This document shows positions 18,729 to 27,119 of a DNA stretch of 64,000 bases, in pieces. The position numbers and the translations under genes are program-made. Positions within the stretch are counted from its first letter, which is position 1; every line of letters begins with the position of its first letter. Source of the stretch: Ligilactobacillus agilis DSM 20509 (GTDB lineage: Bacteria; Bacillota; Bacilli; Lactobacillales; Lactobacillaceae); the NCBI RefSeq assembly GCF_001436215.1, contig NZ_AYYP01000061.1:1-64000 (forward strand), in the 5' to 3' direction. Under the pieces are notes generated by a model, which was not told the DNA's origin, did not search any database, and saw nothing but the letters and a program-made list of their open reading frames with translations.

Positions 18729-19666
18729 GAGTTTATGTAAAGAGTTTATTGGATAAGTGGCCGTTAATACTAGCCTACTTTGCCAGTATTTTGGCTGTGA
18801 CCCTACTTGTTTACCTAAAGTCGCTTTCCTTTGAATTAGTCTTAGACTACTTGCGGTTAACGTGGTTATTTGCTTTAGGGGGTCTTGTACTTAGTGTATT
18901 GTCTGAAGCAAGGAAGCTGGTGTTATTAGAGAAGGGGAAGAGTCCTTTGGGTAGTAGTTACTTAGAACAAGCTTATGAAGTATACTTAGCTGACCAGGAG
19001 GCTCAATTAAAGGAAACCGAGCGGCAGTTGCGGACGATTTATGAAGAGCGGGCGGATTATTTAAAAATTTGGAGTCATGAAATCAAAACCCCGCTGACCG
19101 CCTTAACCTTGTTAGCCCAAACTAAAGAAGAAATTCCGGCCACCGAAGTTAATCACCAAGTTGACGTGGCTAGTTACCAATTAAATTTGCTGCTTAACTA
19201 TGAGCGGATGGCCGATTTTAACCATGACTTGGAGTTTCGTCCGGTTGATTTATTAGCTTTGATTCAAGCAGTAGCCCAAAAAAACATGAATTTTTTCATC
19301 GCCAAAAATATTGGCCTGCAAATTGAGGTCAAACCGGTGAAGGTAGTCACTGATCCCAAGTGGTTGAGTTTTATAGTCGAACAAATTTTGATTAACGCTG
19401 CCAAGTATAGTAGGGCTAACAAGATCGTCAAGATTAGTTACCAGGCGGGCAAATTGGAGGTTAGTGACCAAGGAATTGGCATCAGCGCTAGTGATTTGCC
19501 CCGTATTTTTGAGGCGGGTTTTACCGGCGCAAACGGTCGTAAGTATGGGGCTGCTACTGGGATGGGCTTGTATATTGTTAAAAACATGGCCCAAAAGTTA
19601 AACATTGATTTAAAGGTGAGCTCTATTTTGGACCAAGGGACGGTAGTTAGCTTGAATTTCAACTAA
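18725..19666 (+). CDS. intramembrane-sensing histidine kinase (BceS-like)
   Basis: A 313-residue kinase with two N-terminal membrane helices (about residues 12-31 and 38-58), almost no extracellular loop, and no sensor domain. The phosphorylated His is in WSHEIKTPLTAL. The ATP-binding domain has N-box ILINAAKYS, G1 box DQGIGIS and G2 box GMGLYIVKNM. Kinases of this design do not bind the drug themselves but sense transport by the partner BceAB. It overlaps the regulator gene and ends in a terminator 13 bp downstream. The transporter genes therefore have a separate transcript. Confidence 0.88.
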   Translation: MRVYVKSLLDKWPLILAYFASILAVTLLVYLKSLSFELVLDYLRLTWLFALGGLVLSVLSEARKLVLLEKGKSPLGSSYLEQAYEVYLADQEAQLKETERQLRTIYEERADYLKIWSHEIKTPLTALTLLAQTKEEIPATEVNHQVDVASYQLNLLLNYERMADFNHDLEFRPVDLLALIQAVAQKNMNFFIAKNIGLQIEVKPVKVVTDPKWLSFIVEQILINAAKYSRANKIVKISYQAGKLEVSDQGIGISASDLPRIFEAGFTGANGRKYGAATGMGLYIVKNMAQKLNIDLKVSSILDQGTVVSLNFN

Positions 19667-19678
19667 ATAACAAATTGT

Positions 19679-19725
19679 AAGGTTTTTGCTTTAATCGTAA
19701 CTAGGATTAGAGCAAAAGCCTTTTT
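19679..19725 (+). terminator. intrinsic terminator after bceRS
   Basis: AAGGTTTTTGCT and TAATC pair with GATTA and AGCAAAAGCCTT, followed by TTTTT. The T-tract runs straight into TATAAT (19725-19730), a likely -10 box for the transporter genes, whose -35 region is weak. That fits a promoter that needs BceR. Confidence 0.8.
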
Positions 19726-19764
19726 ATAATGAGAATATAAATTAAAGCAAAGGGGAAATTAGTA

Positions 19765-20514
19765 GTGGCAATCTTAACTTTAAAGCACGTAACTAAAAGT
19801 TTTAACAAGCAGACTAAGGTTTTAAAAGACATTAACCTTGAGGTGGAAAAAGGAGAATATGTAGCCATAATGGGGGAATCAGGGGCAGGTAAGTCAACCT
19901 TACTAAACATCATCGCAACCTTGGATAAGGCTACTAGTGGGGAAGTTAGCCTAACCGGTTTTGATTTGAATAAGTTAAAGGAAAGTGAAGCTGCCAAATT
20001 TAGACGCCAACACTTGGGCTTTGTTTTTCAACACTTTAACCTTTTAGATACATTGAGTAACCGTGACAATATTTATCTGCCAATGGTTTTAAATAAGGAA
20101 AAGCATCAAGAAATGGCTCAGCGCTTAGAACCGCTAGCAAGTCAATTGGAAATTGAGTCCTTATTAGACCGCTATCCTTACGAAATTTCTGGAGGGCAGG
20201 CGCAACGGATTGCGGTTGCCCGGGCATTAATTACCAAACCGGAACTATTATTAGCCGATGAACCGACGGGGGCGCTCGATTCCCAAAATACTAAGCGGTT
20301 ATTAGACCTATTTACTAAGGTTAACCAAGCGGGCCAAACCATCTTGATGGTAACCCATAGTGCGTTAGCGGCTAGTTACTCCAAACGGACCCTCTTTATT
20401 AAAGATGGGCTGATTTATCACGAACTCTACCGCGGAGATTCCAGCCAACAAGAGTACCTGCAAAAAATCTCTGCGGGCTTAACTGCACTAACCAGTGAAG
20501 GGGGGCTTAATTAA
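19765..20514 (+). CDS. peptide-resistance ABC transporter ATPase (BceA-like)
   Basis: A 249-residue ATPase of the MacB/LolD-like class. Walker A is GESGAGKST, the signature is ISGGQAQRIAVARAL, and Walker B is LLLADEPTGALDS. The start is GTG 19765 after AAAGGGGA. Its stop shares one base with the permease start. With the permease and the upstream two-component system it makes a complete BceRSAB-type module that removes peptide antibiotics from their lipid target. The first 30 residues (LTLKHVTKSFNKQTKVL) are typical. Confidence 0.9.
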   Translation: MAILTLKHVTKSFNKQTKVLKDINLEVEKGEYVAIMGESGAGKSTLLNIIATLDKATSGEVSLTGFDLNKLKESEAAKFRRQHLGFVFQHFNLLDTLSNRDNIYLPMVLNKEKHQEMAQRLEPLASQLEIESLLDRYPYEISGGQAQRIAVARALITKPELLLADEPTGALDSQNTKRLLDLFTKVNQAGQTILMVTHSALAASYSKRTLFIKDGLIYHELYRGDSSQQEYLQKISAGLTALTSEGGLN

Positions 20515-22445
20515 TGTTAGAACTAAAATTGGGTTGGCAGAGTTTGCGTAATAATAAGCAACTGTATCTGCCATTTACCCTAGCAACTTCGTTGTTAATA
20601 GGAGTCTTTTATATTTTTCAAGCGATTATTAACAACGACTCGCTTGCCAAGATTCCGACTGCTTCGGCGATTAATTCTATTATGCAAGTGGCTTTAGTCT
20701 TTACTTCCTTAATTATTGTAGTCTTTATGTTTTATATTAATAATATTGTCGCCAAGCAACGGAATAAGGAATTAGGACTTTATAGTATGTTAGGGATGAC
20801 TAAGGCTAACCTCTTTTTCCTAGTTTTGGGAGTGGACGTGTGTTTATTTGGCTTTAGTCTGGTTTTAGGTTTATTAATCGGTTTAAGTTTTATAAAGTTT
20901 GTTTTATTAGCATTTGTTAAACTCCTAGATTTGAAGTTAGTCCACCTTACTGTATTTAGCGGGCAAGCACTCTTGCTAATGGTGGCCTTCTTCCTTGCAA
21001 TCTTCATGGCTTTGTTGTTAGTAGACTTGGCCAAACTAAGTCAGGTCCGGCCGGTAGAGCTATGGAACGCTACCAAAAAAGGGGAGCGCCTCCCAAAGAA
21101 TTCATGGTTTACTAAGCTGTTAGGATTAGCGGGAGTGGCAACGTTAATAGGAGGTTACTATCTCTCTGTCATTACTAAGCCGAACGCTTCGGTTATTACT
21201 ACCTTCTTTTTGGCGATTATTTTAGTAGTAATAGGCACCTACGCCCTTTTTACCAGCGCAAGTATTTTCTTTTTGAACTTACTAAAGCAAAACAAAAATT
21301 ATTATTATAAACGTAATCACTTTATCACCGTCTCAGGGATGTTATACCGGATGAAGCAAAACGGGGTGGGGCTGGCTTCCATCTGCCTTTTATGTACGGC
21401 TTCAATCGTGGTTTTGGTTGCAACCAGCAGTTTAATGGCGGGTAAGGACAATCAAATTAAGCAAAGCGCGCCACTTGATGTCAGCATTACGAGCAAAAAA
21501 ATCACGCCAGCTACCTATAAAAAGGCTCAGGAATTGGCAGCTAAGTACAAGGTAACCTTAATTAATAAAAAGTCTCAACGGATTAGTCATTTAGCGTTGG
21601 CAAATATTGAAGCAGGTAAGTTAAAAATTAGTCAAGATGCCAACACCGCTAACTACGAAGTGTTAACTTTACCACTAGCTGATTATAACCGGGTTGAGGG
21701 CACAAATTATCACTTGAAAAATAATGAACTGCTAGTTTATGCAACAGATAAAAAGGTGAAGCTAAAACAACTGCAAATTAAGGGCAAGAATTATCGGGTA
21801 AGAATGTTATCTGAATATAAATATCGCTTAGGCGATGTTGCGACCCTAACTGGATTATATTTGATTGCTCCCGACGCTAAGAGTGCGCAATCCTTATTGA
21901 ATATCCCCCTAAACGAAACCTATAGCTTTGATCTTAAAGGGACGGATCAGGCTAAGAAAAATTACAGCCAAGCCGCTAGTCAGCAGCTAAGGGGGCGTAA
22001 TTCTGAAAATTTTGTCACCACTAAAGTTGAAGTCAGCGAAATTATGAACCAATTTTATGGGGGCATGTTATTTGTAGGCTTAATGCTCAGTGTGACGATG
22101 CTATTAACAACTGGGATGATTATCTACTATAAGCAGGTTTCTGAAGGTTATGCTGACCGGGCTCGCTTTAAGACGATGCAACAAGTGGGCTTGAGCTTAG
22201 CGGAAACTAAACAAGCAATCAATAGCCAGGTGCTGATGGTCTTTATGTTTCCAATTGTAGTGGCAGCAATTCACCTATGTTTTGCCTTACCTGCTTTAGC
22301 TAGTGTCTTGAAGCTCTTTTCGATGTATGATTTGAAGTTACTGCTAATTGTGGCTGTGACGATGCTAGCAATTTTAATTATAATCTACTTGTTGATTTAC
22401 AGTTTAACTACCAAGGTCTATCGCCGGATTGTTAACGCTGATTAA
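20514..22445 (+). CDS. FtsX-domain ABC permease (BceB-like)
   Basis: A 643-residue membrane protein. The first helix starts near residue 18 (PFTLATSLLIGVFYIF). Four-helix FtsX domains lie at about residues 55-190 and 510-640, with two further helices between. A large extracellular domain spans about residues 310-505 (from MAGKDNQIKQSAP to VEVSEIMNQF). That domain is the hallmark of BceB permeases, where it takes part in drug recognition and in signalling to the kinase. The gene is translationally coupled to the ATPase gene and ends in a strong bidirectional terminator. The protected target, such as bacitracin, nisin or another bacteriocin, is unknown. Confidence 0.9.
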   Translation: MLELKLGWQSLRNNKQLYLPFTLATSLLIGVFYIFQAIINNDSLAKIPTASAINSIMQVALVFTSLIIVVFMFYINNIVAKQRNKELGLYSMLGMTKANLFFLVLGVDVCLFGFSLVLGLLIGLSFIKFVLLAFVKLLDLKLVHLTVFSGQALLLMVAFFLAIFMALLLVDLAKLSQVRPVELWNATKKGERLPKNSWFTKLLGLAGVATLIGGYYLSVITKPNASVITTFFLAIILVVIGTYALFTSASIFFLNLLKQNKNYYYKRNHFITVSGMLYRMKQNGVGLASICLLCTASIVVLVATSSLMAGKDNQIKQSAPLDVSITSKKITPATYKKAQELAAKYKVTLINKKSQRISHLALANIEAGKLKISQDANTANYEVLTLPLADYNRVEGTNYHLKNNELLVYATDKKVKLKQLQIKGKNYRVRMLSEYKYRLGDVATLTGLYLIAPDAKSAQSLLNIPLNETYSFDLKGTDQAKKNYSQAASQQLRGRNSENFVTTKVEVSEIMNQFYGGMLFVGLMLSVTMLLTTGMIIYYKQVSEGYADRARFKTMQQVGLSLAETKQAINSQVLMVFMFPIVVAAIHLCFALPALASVLKLFSMYDLKLLLIVAVTMLAILIIIYLLIYSLTTKVYRRIVNAD

Positions 22446-22483
22446 AAAAGAGGAGCAGATTGAAAAATCTGCTCCTCTTTTTT
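22444..22483. terminator. bidirectional intrinsic terminator
   Basis: AAAGAGGAGCAGATT pairs with AATCTGCTCCTCTTT, with A-run and T-run on opposite sides. It separates bceB from the convergent uspA gene. Confidence 0.93.
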
Positions 22484-22486
22484 CGG

Positions 22487-22912
22487 CTAACGAATGACCC
22501 AAACTGAAATGGGGGCATACTTAGCCATATAAGCCGCTTGACTGCCGAGGTGACGTGCCAGTCCCTTCTTAGCTAAAGAACCGATAATTAAGAGGTCGGG
22601 CTGAAGTTGCGGGATGATTTGTTTAACAATTGTTTCACCTGGATTTCCCTTGGCAGTGAGGGTTTTAACTTGGTTAACACCAGCTTTCTGGGCTTGACGC
22701 TGGTATTTTGTTAGGTGTTCGGCTAAATCACGATACTTACCGTGAATAAAATCTTTATCTAGTGATTCATAAACGTTGATGTCATGTTCTTCCAAGACGG
22801 AAATAATATCTAGCTCGGCTGAATTTTGTTTAGCAAAATCGATGGCGTAATCAAAGGCCTTAAGCGCATCGGCTGAGTCATCAACCCCAACTAAAATTTT
22901 ATTAAAGTTCAT
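22487..22912 (-). CDS. universal stress protein (UspA family)
   Basis: A 141-residue single-domain Usp that begins MNFNKILVGVDDSADALKAF. The ATP-binding type loop G2xG9xG(S/T) appears as a GNPGETIV...IIGSLAKKGLARHLGSQAAYM pattern, though the final part is not canonical. The start ATG at 22912 has GGAAG eight bases before it and lies 11 bases inside the end of mntH, so the two are one operon. Pairing of mntH with a Usp gene is common in lactobacilli. Role in manganese or stress physiology is inferred. Confidence 0.85.
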   Translation of the reverse strand: MNFNKILVGVDDSADALKAFDYAIDFAKQNSAELDIISVLEEHDINVYESLDKDFIHGKYRDLAEHLTKYQRQAQKAGVNQVKTLTAKGNPGETIVKQIIPQLQPDLLIIGSLAKKGLARHLGSQAAYMAKYAPISVWVIR

Positions 22913-24503
22913 CAAGCACACTTCCTTTTGTTTGACTTTGGGCGGCTAACTTAGCTTGAAGTTTCTTATCACCTTGGTGAAGTTCGACCACCGTCCAAAC
23001 TAATAAGGCCAAGATAGCGACAATCAAGAAGTAGGCGATTCCGTGGGCCCATGCCAACTGACTAGCACTAGGATTATCACCAAAGAAGTCAGCGATTGAA
23101 TCAGGCAGGCCCTTCATGTTAAGGACAGTCAGTGAAATAACTGAGAGCCAACCGAAGAATTTAACCACGGGGCTATTTTTGAAACGTTTGCCCATTTCGA
23201 CTTCACTATTAGTCATCAGTAAGAGGGGCAACATTGAAAATGGTAATGCAAAGGCCAAGAAGACCTGTGAGTTATTCATTAAGGTGTTAATAGCTTCGTG
23301 TTGCTTAATGACGCTTAAGTGGTTAGTCATTGCCACGCAAATCAAGACTGGAATAACGGAAATTAAGCGGGTAATTAGGCGGCGGGCCCACAGTGGCATT
23401 TTCATGTGGACGAACCCTTCCATAATGACTTGGCCGGTTAGGGTCCCTGTGATAGTTGAGTTTTGCCCTGAAGCTAGTAAAGCAACCGCAAACAGGGTTG
23501 AGAGAATTCCAGAACGAGCGACCTCAACTAAGATACCGTTACTTAGAGTCGAAGTGTCAGATAAAGCATGGTACAAGCCAAAGAAAGATGGGTCTTGGAC
23601 AGAACCGGTCTTAAAAACGGCCACCCCCATGATTAATAACAAGGAATTGACGATAAAGGCAAAAGTTAGCTGGATATTTGAATCCCAAGTGGTAAAACGT
23701 ACTGTCCGGGCAACGTCTTCTTCATCGTGGTGGTTAATTTTTCTTGTTTGAGAAATAGCCGAATGAAGGTAAAGGTTGTGGGGCATTACGGTAGCTCCAA
23801 TAATCCCCAGGGCCCCTTTAATAGGGGTTAAGCCACCAACGTTTGGGTGGTCAGAGAAAGTTTGCGCGCTAGGAATTAAGCCGGCAATAACTTGTGACCA
23901 GTTGGGATTTGAAAGGGCTACTTGGTAGCAGAAAACAAATAAAATTACCAAAATCAAACAAACTACTAGGGCTTCAATTTTCCGAAAACCAACTTTAGTT
24001 AGCAATAATAAGAGCAAAACATCAAAAACGGTTAAGAAAACAGCAAAGACTAGCGGAATATTGAAGAGGAGGTAAAGTGCAATAGCAGCCCCGATAACTT
24101 CGGCAATATCGGTTGCCATGATGGCTAACTCCGTTAAAATCCAGAGCACAATCCCCAAGCTTTTACTGGTACGGGCTCTGATTGCTTGGGCAAGATCCAT
24201 TTGACTTACGATGCCCAGTTTGGCGGCCATATATTGGAGTAACATGGCAATCAAACTCGACATTAAAATCACAGACATTAACAGGTAGGAAAAGTCTTGC
24301 CCACCAGTGATAGAAGTTGACCAGTTACCAGGATCCATGTAACCAACCGCAACAAGTGCACCGGGGCCAGAATACATGAAGAGGGTTTTGAGGAACCCTT
24401 TACCCTTGGGAACTTCAACCGTCCCATTAATTTCTTCAAGCGAGGGGCCGTTAGCATATTCGATTAGGTGGTGCTTACGACTCACAGAACTATTTGCTTC
24501 CAT
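22902..24503 (-). CDS. mntH: Nramp family Mn2+/proton symporter MntH
   Basis: A 533-residue membrane protein of the Nramp family. The metal-binding motif in helix 1 is MDPGNWSTSITGG, helix 6 has MPHNLYLHSA, and the conserved transport motif is GQNSTITGTLTGQVIMEGF. It imports Mn2+, which lactobacilli use at high levels against oxidative stress. The start is ATG 24503 after AAGGAGTGA; the upstream reading frame has no other ribosome site. It overlaps the Usp gene downstream. A 20-bp palindrome at 24570 lies in the promoter region and is the likely manganese-sensing control site. Confidence 0.93.
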   Translation of the reverse strand: MEANSSVSRKHHLIEYANGPSLEEINGTVEVPKGKGFLKTLFMYSGPGALVAVGYMDPGNWSTSITGGQDFSYLLMSVILMSSLIAMLLQYMAAKLGIVSQMDLAQAIRARTSKSLGIVLWILTELAIMATDIAEVIGAAIALYLLFNIPLVFAVFLTVFDVLLLLLLTKVGFRKIEALVVCLILVILFVFCYQVALSNPNWSQVIAGLIPSAQTFSDHPNVGGLTPIKGALGIIGATVMPHNLYLHSAISQTRKINHHDEEDVARTVRFTTWDSNIQLTFAFIVNSLLLIMGVAVFKTGSVQDPSFFGLYHALSDTSTLSNGILVEVARSGILSTLFAVALLASGQNSTITGTLTGQVIMEGFVHMKMPLWARRLITRLISVIPVLICVAMTNHLSVIKQHEAINTLMNNSQVFLAFALPFSMLPLLLMTNSEVEMGKRFKNSPVVKFFGWLSVISLTVLNMKGLPDSIADFFGDNPSASQLAWAHGIAYFLIVAILALLVWTVVELHQGDKKLQAKLAAQSQTKGSVLDEL

Positions 24504-24569
24504 AATTAAATCACTCCTTAAAAAAATACAAATTAATAATAACATTATTTAACTAGAATGTTAATATAT

Positions 24570-24589
24570 TTTTTAGGTTAACCTAAAAA
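24570..24589. promoter_or_regulatory. palindromic operator upstream of mntH (MntR-type, putative)
   Basis: A perfect 20-bp inverted repeat with core TTAGGTTAACCTAA lies 67 bp before the mntH start. Position and symmetry fit a DtxR/MntR manganese repressor site. The regulator gene is not in the window, so the assignment is by context. Confidence 0.55.
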
Positions 24590-24627
24590 TATCCAAAAAA
24601 TTAGAATAAAAGAGTTTGTAAAAAAAC

Positions 24628-24658
24628 TTGTCTTAGAGTTAACTCTAAGTTCTATAAT
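24628..24658 (+). promoter_or_regulatory. MerR/NmlR-type promoter of the alcohol dehydrogenase gene
   Basis: TTGTCT (24628-24633) and TATAAT (24653-24658) are 19 bp apart. The spacer is almost filled by a perfect 18-bp palindrome, CTTAGAGTT-AACTCTAAG (24632-24649). A long spacer with a palindrome between the two boxes is the classic design for MerR-family activators. The pattern CTTxxAGTxxACTxxAAG matches the NmlR/AdhR class that controls aldehyde-detoxifying dehydrogenases. Confidence 0.65.
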
Positions 24659-24708
24659 GTGGATTGTAAGTTAGTAATGTGCTTGCACAGAAAGGAAGGA
24701 TTAACCCT

Positions 24709-25752
24709 ATGAAGAAAGCAATTTTTGAAGAAGCGGGAAAGATGGGTGTGGTCGAATCGCCAGTACCTGTGATTGAAAATGATGATGACGTGATTATTAA
24801 GGTGGTTAGAGCTTGTGTATGTGGGTCTGATCTGTGGGCTTACTCTGCTGGTGATGCTAAGGAGGCCCATTCAGAAAACTCCGGTCATGAAGCGCTTGGA
24901 ATTGTAGAAGCAGTGGGGCCTGCAATTAACACGGTCAAAAAAGGTGACTTCGTAATTGTGCCATTTACTCATGGTTGCGGTCACTGTCCGGCTTGTTTGG
25001 CGGGCTTTGATGGGGTTTGTCAAGCTCACAGTAATAATTTTAGCATGGGCTTTCAAGCGCAATACCTTAAGTTTGCTTACGGTGACTGGGCTTTAGTCAA
25101 GGTTCCTGGGCAACCTAGTGATTATAGCGAAGGAATGCTTAAATCACTTTTAACCTTATCAGATGTGATGGCTACAGGTTATCACGCCGCTGTGACTGCC
25201 CGTGTTTCTAAGGGGGATAAGGTAGTAGTTGTCGGTGACGGGGCCGTTGGTCAGTGCGCAGTTATTGCGGCCAAGATGTTGGGGGCTGCCCAAATTATTA
25301 TTATGAGTCGCCATGAAGACCGGCAACAAATGGCACTCGAAGCTGGGGCAACTGCCTTTGTGGCTGAACGTGGTCAGGAAGGAATTGATAAGGTACTTGA
25401 ATTGACTGGCGGAAGTGGGGCAGATGCAGTCTTAGAATGTGTTGGTGCTCAAGCTGCGACTGAACAAGCATTTGGCGTAGTTCGCCCAGGTGGTCGGATT
25501 GGCCGGGTAGGCTTGCCACACGGCGAAAAGATGGCCCCAACCGCTACTTTTTACCGCAATATTACCTTAGCTGGTGGGCCTGCTTCGGTAACAACTTACG
25601 ATAAAAAAGTTCTATTAAAAGCTGTTTTAGACGGGGAGATTAATCCGGGCAAGGTCTTTACTCATAGTTATAAACTTGACCAGATTAACCAAGCTTATCA
25701 AGACATGGCAGCTAGAAAGGCAATCAAATCCTACATTGTGTTTGATGACTAA
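24709..25752 (+). CDS. zinc-dependent alcohol dehydrogenase
   Basis: A 347-residue medium-chain dehydrogenase. The catalytic zinc site has Cys in CVCGSDLW and GHEALG. The structural zinc cysteines are in CGHCPACLAGFDGVC. The Rossmann fold is VVVVGDGAVGQCAV. The start ATG 24709 follows AAAGGAAGGA. It is a single-gene unit behind a MerR-type promoter and ends in a clear terminator. Relatives controlled by NmlR or AdhR handle aldehydes such as methylglyoxal or formaldehyde, so an aldehyde reductase role in carbonyl stress is a reasonable inference. The true substrate is not readable. Confidence 0.85.
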   Translation: MKKAIFEEAGKMGVVESPVPVIENDDDVIIKVVRACVCGSDLWAYSAGDAKEAHSENSGHEALGIVEAVGPAINTVKKGDFVIVPFTHGCGHCPACLAGFDGVCQAHSNNFSMGFQAQYLKFAYGDWALVKVPGQPSDYSEGMLKSLLTLSDVMATGYHAAVTARVSKGDKVVVVGDGAVGQCAVIAAKMLGAAQIIIMSRHEDRQQMALEAGATAFVAERGQEGIDKVLELTGGSGADAVLECVGAQAATEQAFGVVRPGGRIGRVGLPHGEKMAPTATFYRNITLAGGPASVTTYDKKVLLKAVLDGEINPGKVFTHSYKLDQINQAYQDMAARKAIKSYIVFDD

Positions 25753-25755
25753 TTA

Positions 25756-25798
25756 AGCAAGCGCGCTGAAATACGAGTTGTATTTTGGCGCGCTTATT
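25756..25798 (+). terminator. intrinsic terminator after the dehydrogenase gene
   Basis: AAGCGCGC and AAATAC pair with GTATTT and GCGCGCTT, followed by a short T-rich stretch. Confidence 0.8.
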
Positions 25799-25860
25799 TC
25801 TTGCCCTTTACTTTTAGATAATGAATAATAGAGACAAAAGCATTTATTTGAGGTGAGAAT

Positions 25861-26442
25861 GTGAAAGTCAAAGATATTATTACAATAGGAATTTACACGG
25901 TGTTATATTTTATTTTGATGTCGCTTGGGACCCTAATTGCGGTTTTGTTAACCCATAATCCTAATATGAAGTTTGCCCCTGCAATTACAGCCTTGTTAGC
26001 CGGGACGGTCTATATGTTATTGGTTGTTAAGGTGCAAAAATTTGGCGCGATCACCTTGATGGCGGCTGTACTAGGACTATTTTTCTTGGTGTCTGGTCAT
26101 TCCATGTTAGCTTTTATCCCCAGCTTGTTATGCGGACTTTTAGCTGATGTAGCCGCTAAGTTAGGCCGTTATCAAAGTAAGCTCTTAAATCTATTATCCT
26201 ACTGCTTGTTTTCGTTAGGTAACCTAGCGCCAATTATCATGATGTGGACCATGAAACAAGCCTATATTAGTCAGCTGTTAGCTAAGGGGAAAGATATGGC
26301 TTACGTTCACAAGGTGTTAATTAATTTTGATTTAGGAAATGTGTCAGTGTTAGTAGGAACGATTCTGATTTGCGCTATCGTCGGGGGCTTGTTTGGTCAG
26401 CATTTAGTAAGTAAACATTTTAAGGCTGCGGGGCTAGTTTGA
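25861..26442 (+). CDS. ECF transporter substrate-specific component (Trep_Strep/MptD family)
   Basis: A 193-residue membrane protein with about six helices, starting KVKDIITIGIYTVLYFILM and including the LLCGLLADVAAKLGRY stretch. It matches the Trep_Strep/MptD family of putative S components. The substrate is unknown. The start is GTG 25861 after GAGGTGA. The T gene starts on its stop codon (ATGA). Since the T and A genes follow directly, this is a dedicated ECF importer of the group I type. The 100 bp upstream show no riboswitch I can recognise, so the usual clue to the vitamin is missing. Confidence 0.78.
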   Translation: MKVKDIITIGIYTVLYFILMSLGTLIAVLLTHNPNMKFAPAITALLAGTVYMLLVVKVQKFGAITLMAAVLGLFFLVSGHSMLAFIPSLLCGLLADVAAKLGRYQSKLLNLLSYCLFSLGNLAPIIMMWTMKQAYISQLLAKGKDMAYVHKVLINFDLGNVSVLVGTILICAIVGGLFGQHLVSKHFKAAGLV

Positions 26443-27119
26443 TGAACCGGGGTTATGATGTCAGGACCAAACTGCTATTTTTACTCTTAGCTAATTATTA
26501 TGCCTTAGTTACTCCTGGGATAGGGGTGATTTGGGTTTTGATTTTATTATTTAGCTTGGATTTTATTTGGCGGCACGAATACGTGCGGCTAGCAAGCTAC
26601 CTTATCTTTTTTGGTTTGGCAACGGCCTGTTTAAGCTTAAATATAGATGAAGCTAGTCATCCTTACCTAGGCTTCTTTTTATTAGGCGGACTGACAATCA
26701 TGCCGTGTTTTATGGTGGGGTTGAGTATCCTACGGACTCCTGTTCATGAGTTCATTCAGACCTTACGTAAGTGGCGGGTGCCTGAGAGTATTTTACTGGT
26801 TTTGGCGGTAGCAATGAGATTTTTACCAACGGTCACGGGAAGTTACCTAAATATTAGGGCTGCACTTAAGTTGAGGGGTGAATTTGTAAGTTGGTATCAG
26901 TACTTGCTTCACCCCCTAGCCTACTTTGAAAAAATCTTAGTCCCCTTACTATTAAATGCCACCCGCCTGGGCCAAGACTTAACAATTGCAGCCTTGACGA
27001 AGGCGGTTGGTAGCCACCATAAGACTTCTTATCGTAATTATGTTTTTACTGGTAAGGATTACCTAGGCTGGTTTGGCTTAGGCGGGTTAGTGCTTTTTAC
27101 CTTAGGAGGCTTTTTATGA
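26442..27119 (+). CDS. ECF transporter transmembrane component T
   Basis: A 225-residue CbiQ/EcfT family protein with about five helices. The coupling region is RTPVHEFIQTLRKWRVPESILL, followed by AMRFLPTVTGSYLNIRAALKLRGEF, which contains the arginine-containing coupling helices that touch the ATPases. I use the ATG at 26442, which overlaps the S-component stop. The preceding TTG is in frame but offers no better ribosome site. It overlaps the ATPase gene by four bases. It links the S component to the fused ATPase. Confidence 0.83.
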   Translation: MNRGYDVRTKLLFLLLANYYALVTPGIGVIWVLILLFSLDFIWRHEYVRLASYLIFFGLATACLSLNIDEASHPYLGFFLLGGLTIMPCFMVGLSILRTPVHEFIQTLRKWRVPESILLVLAVAMRFLPTVTGSYLNIRAALKLRGEFVSWYQYLLHPLAYFEKILVPLLLNATRLGQDLTIAALTKAVGSHHKTSYRNYVFTGKDYLGWFGLGGLVLFTLGGFL

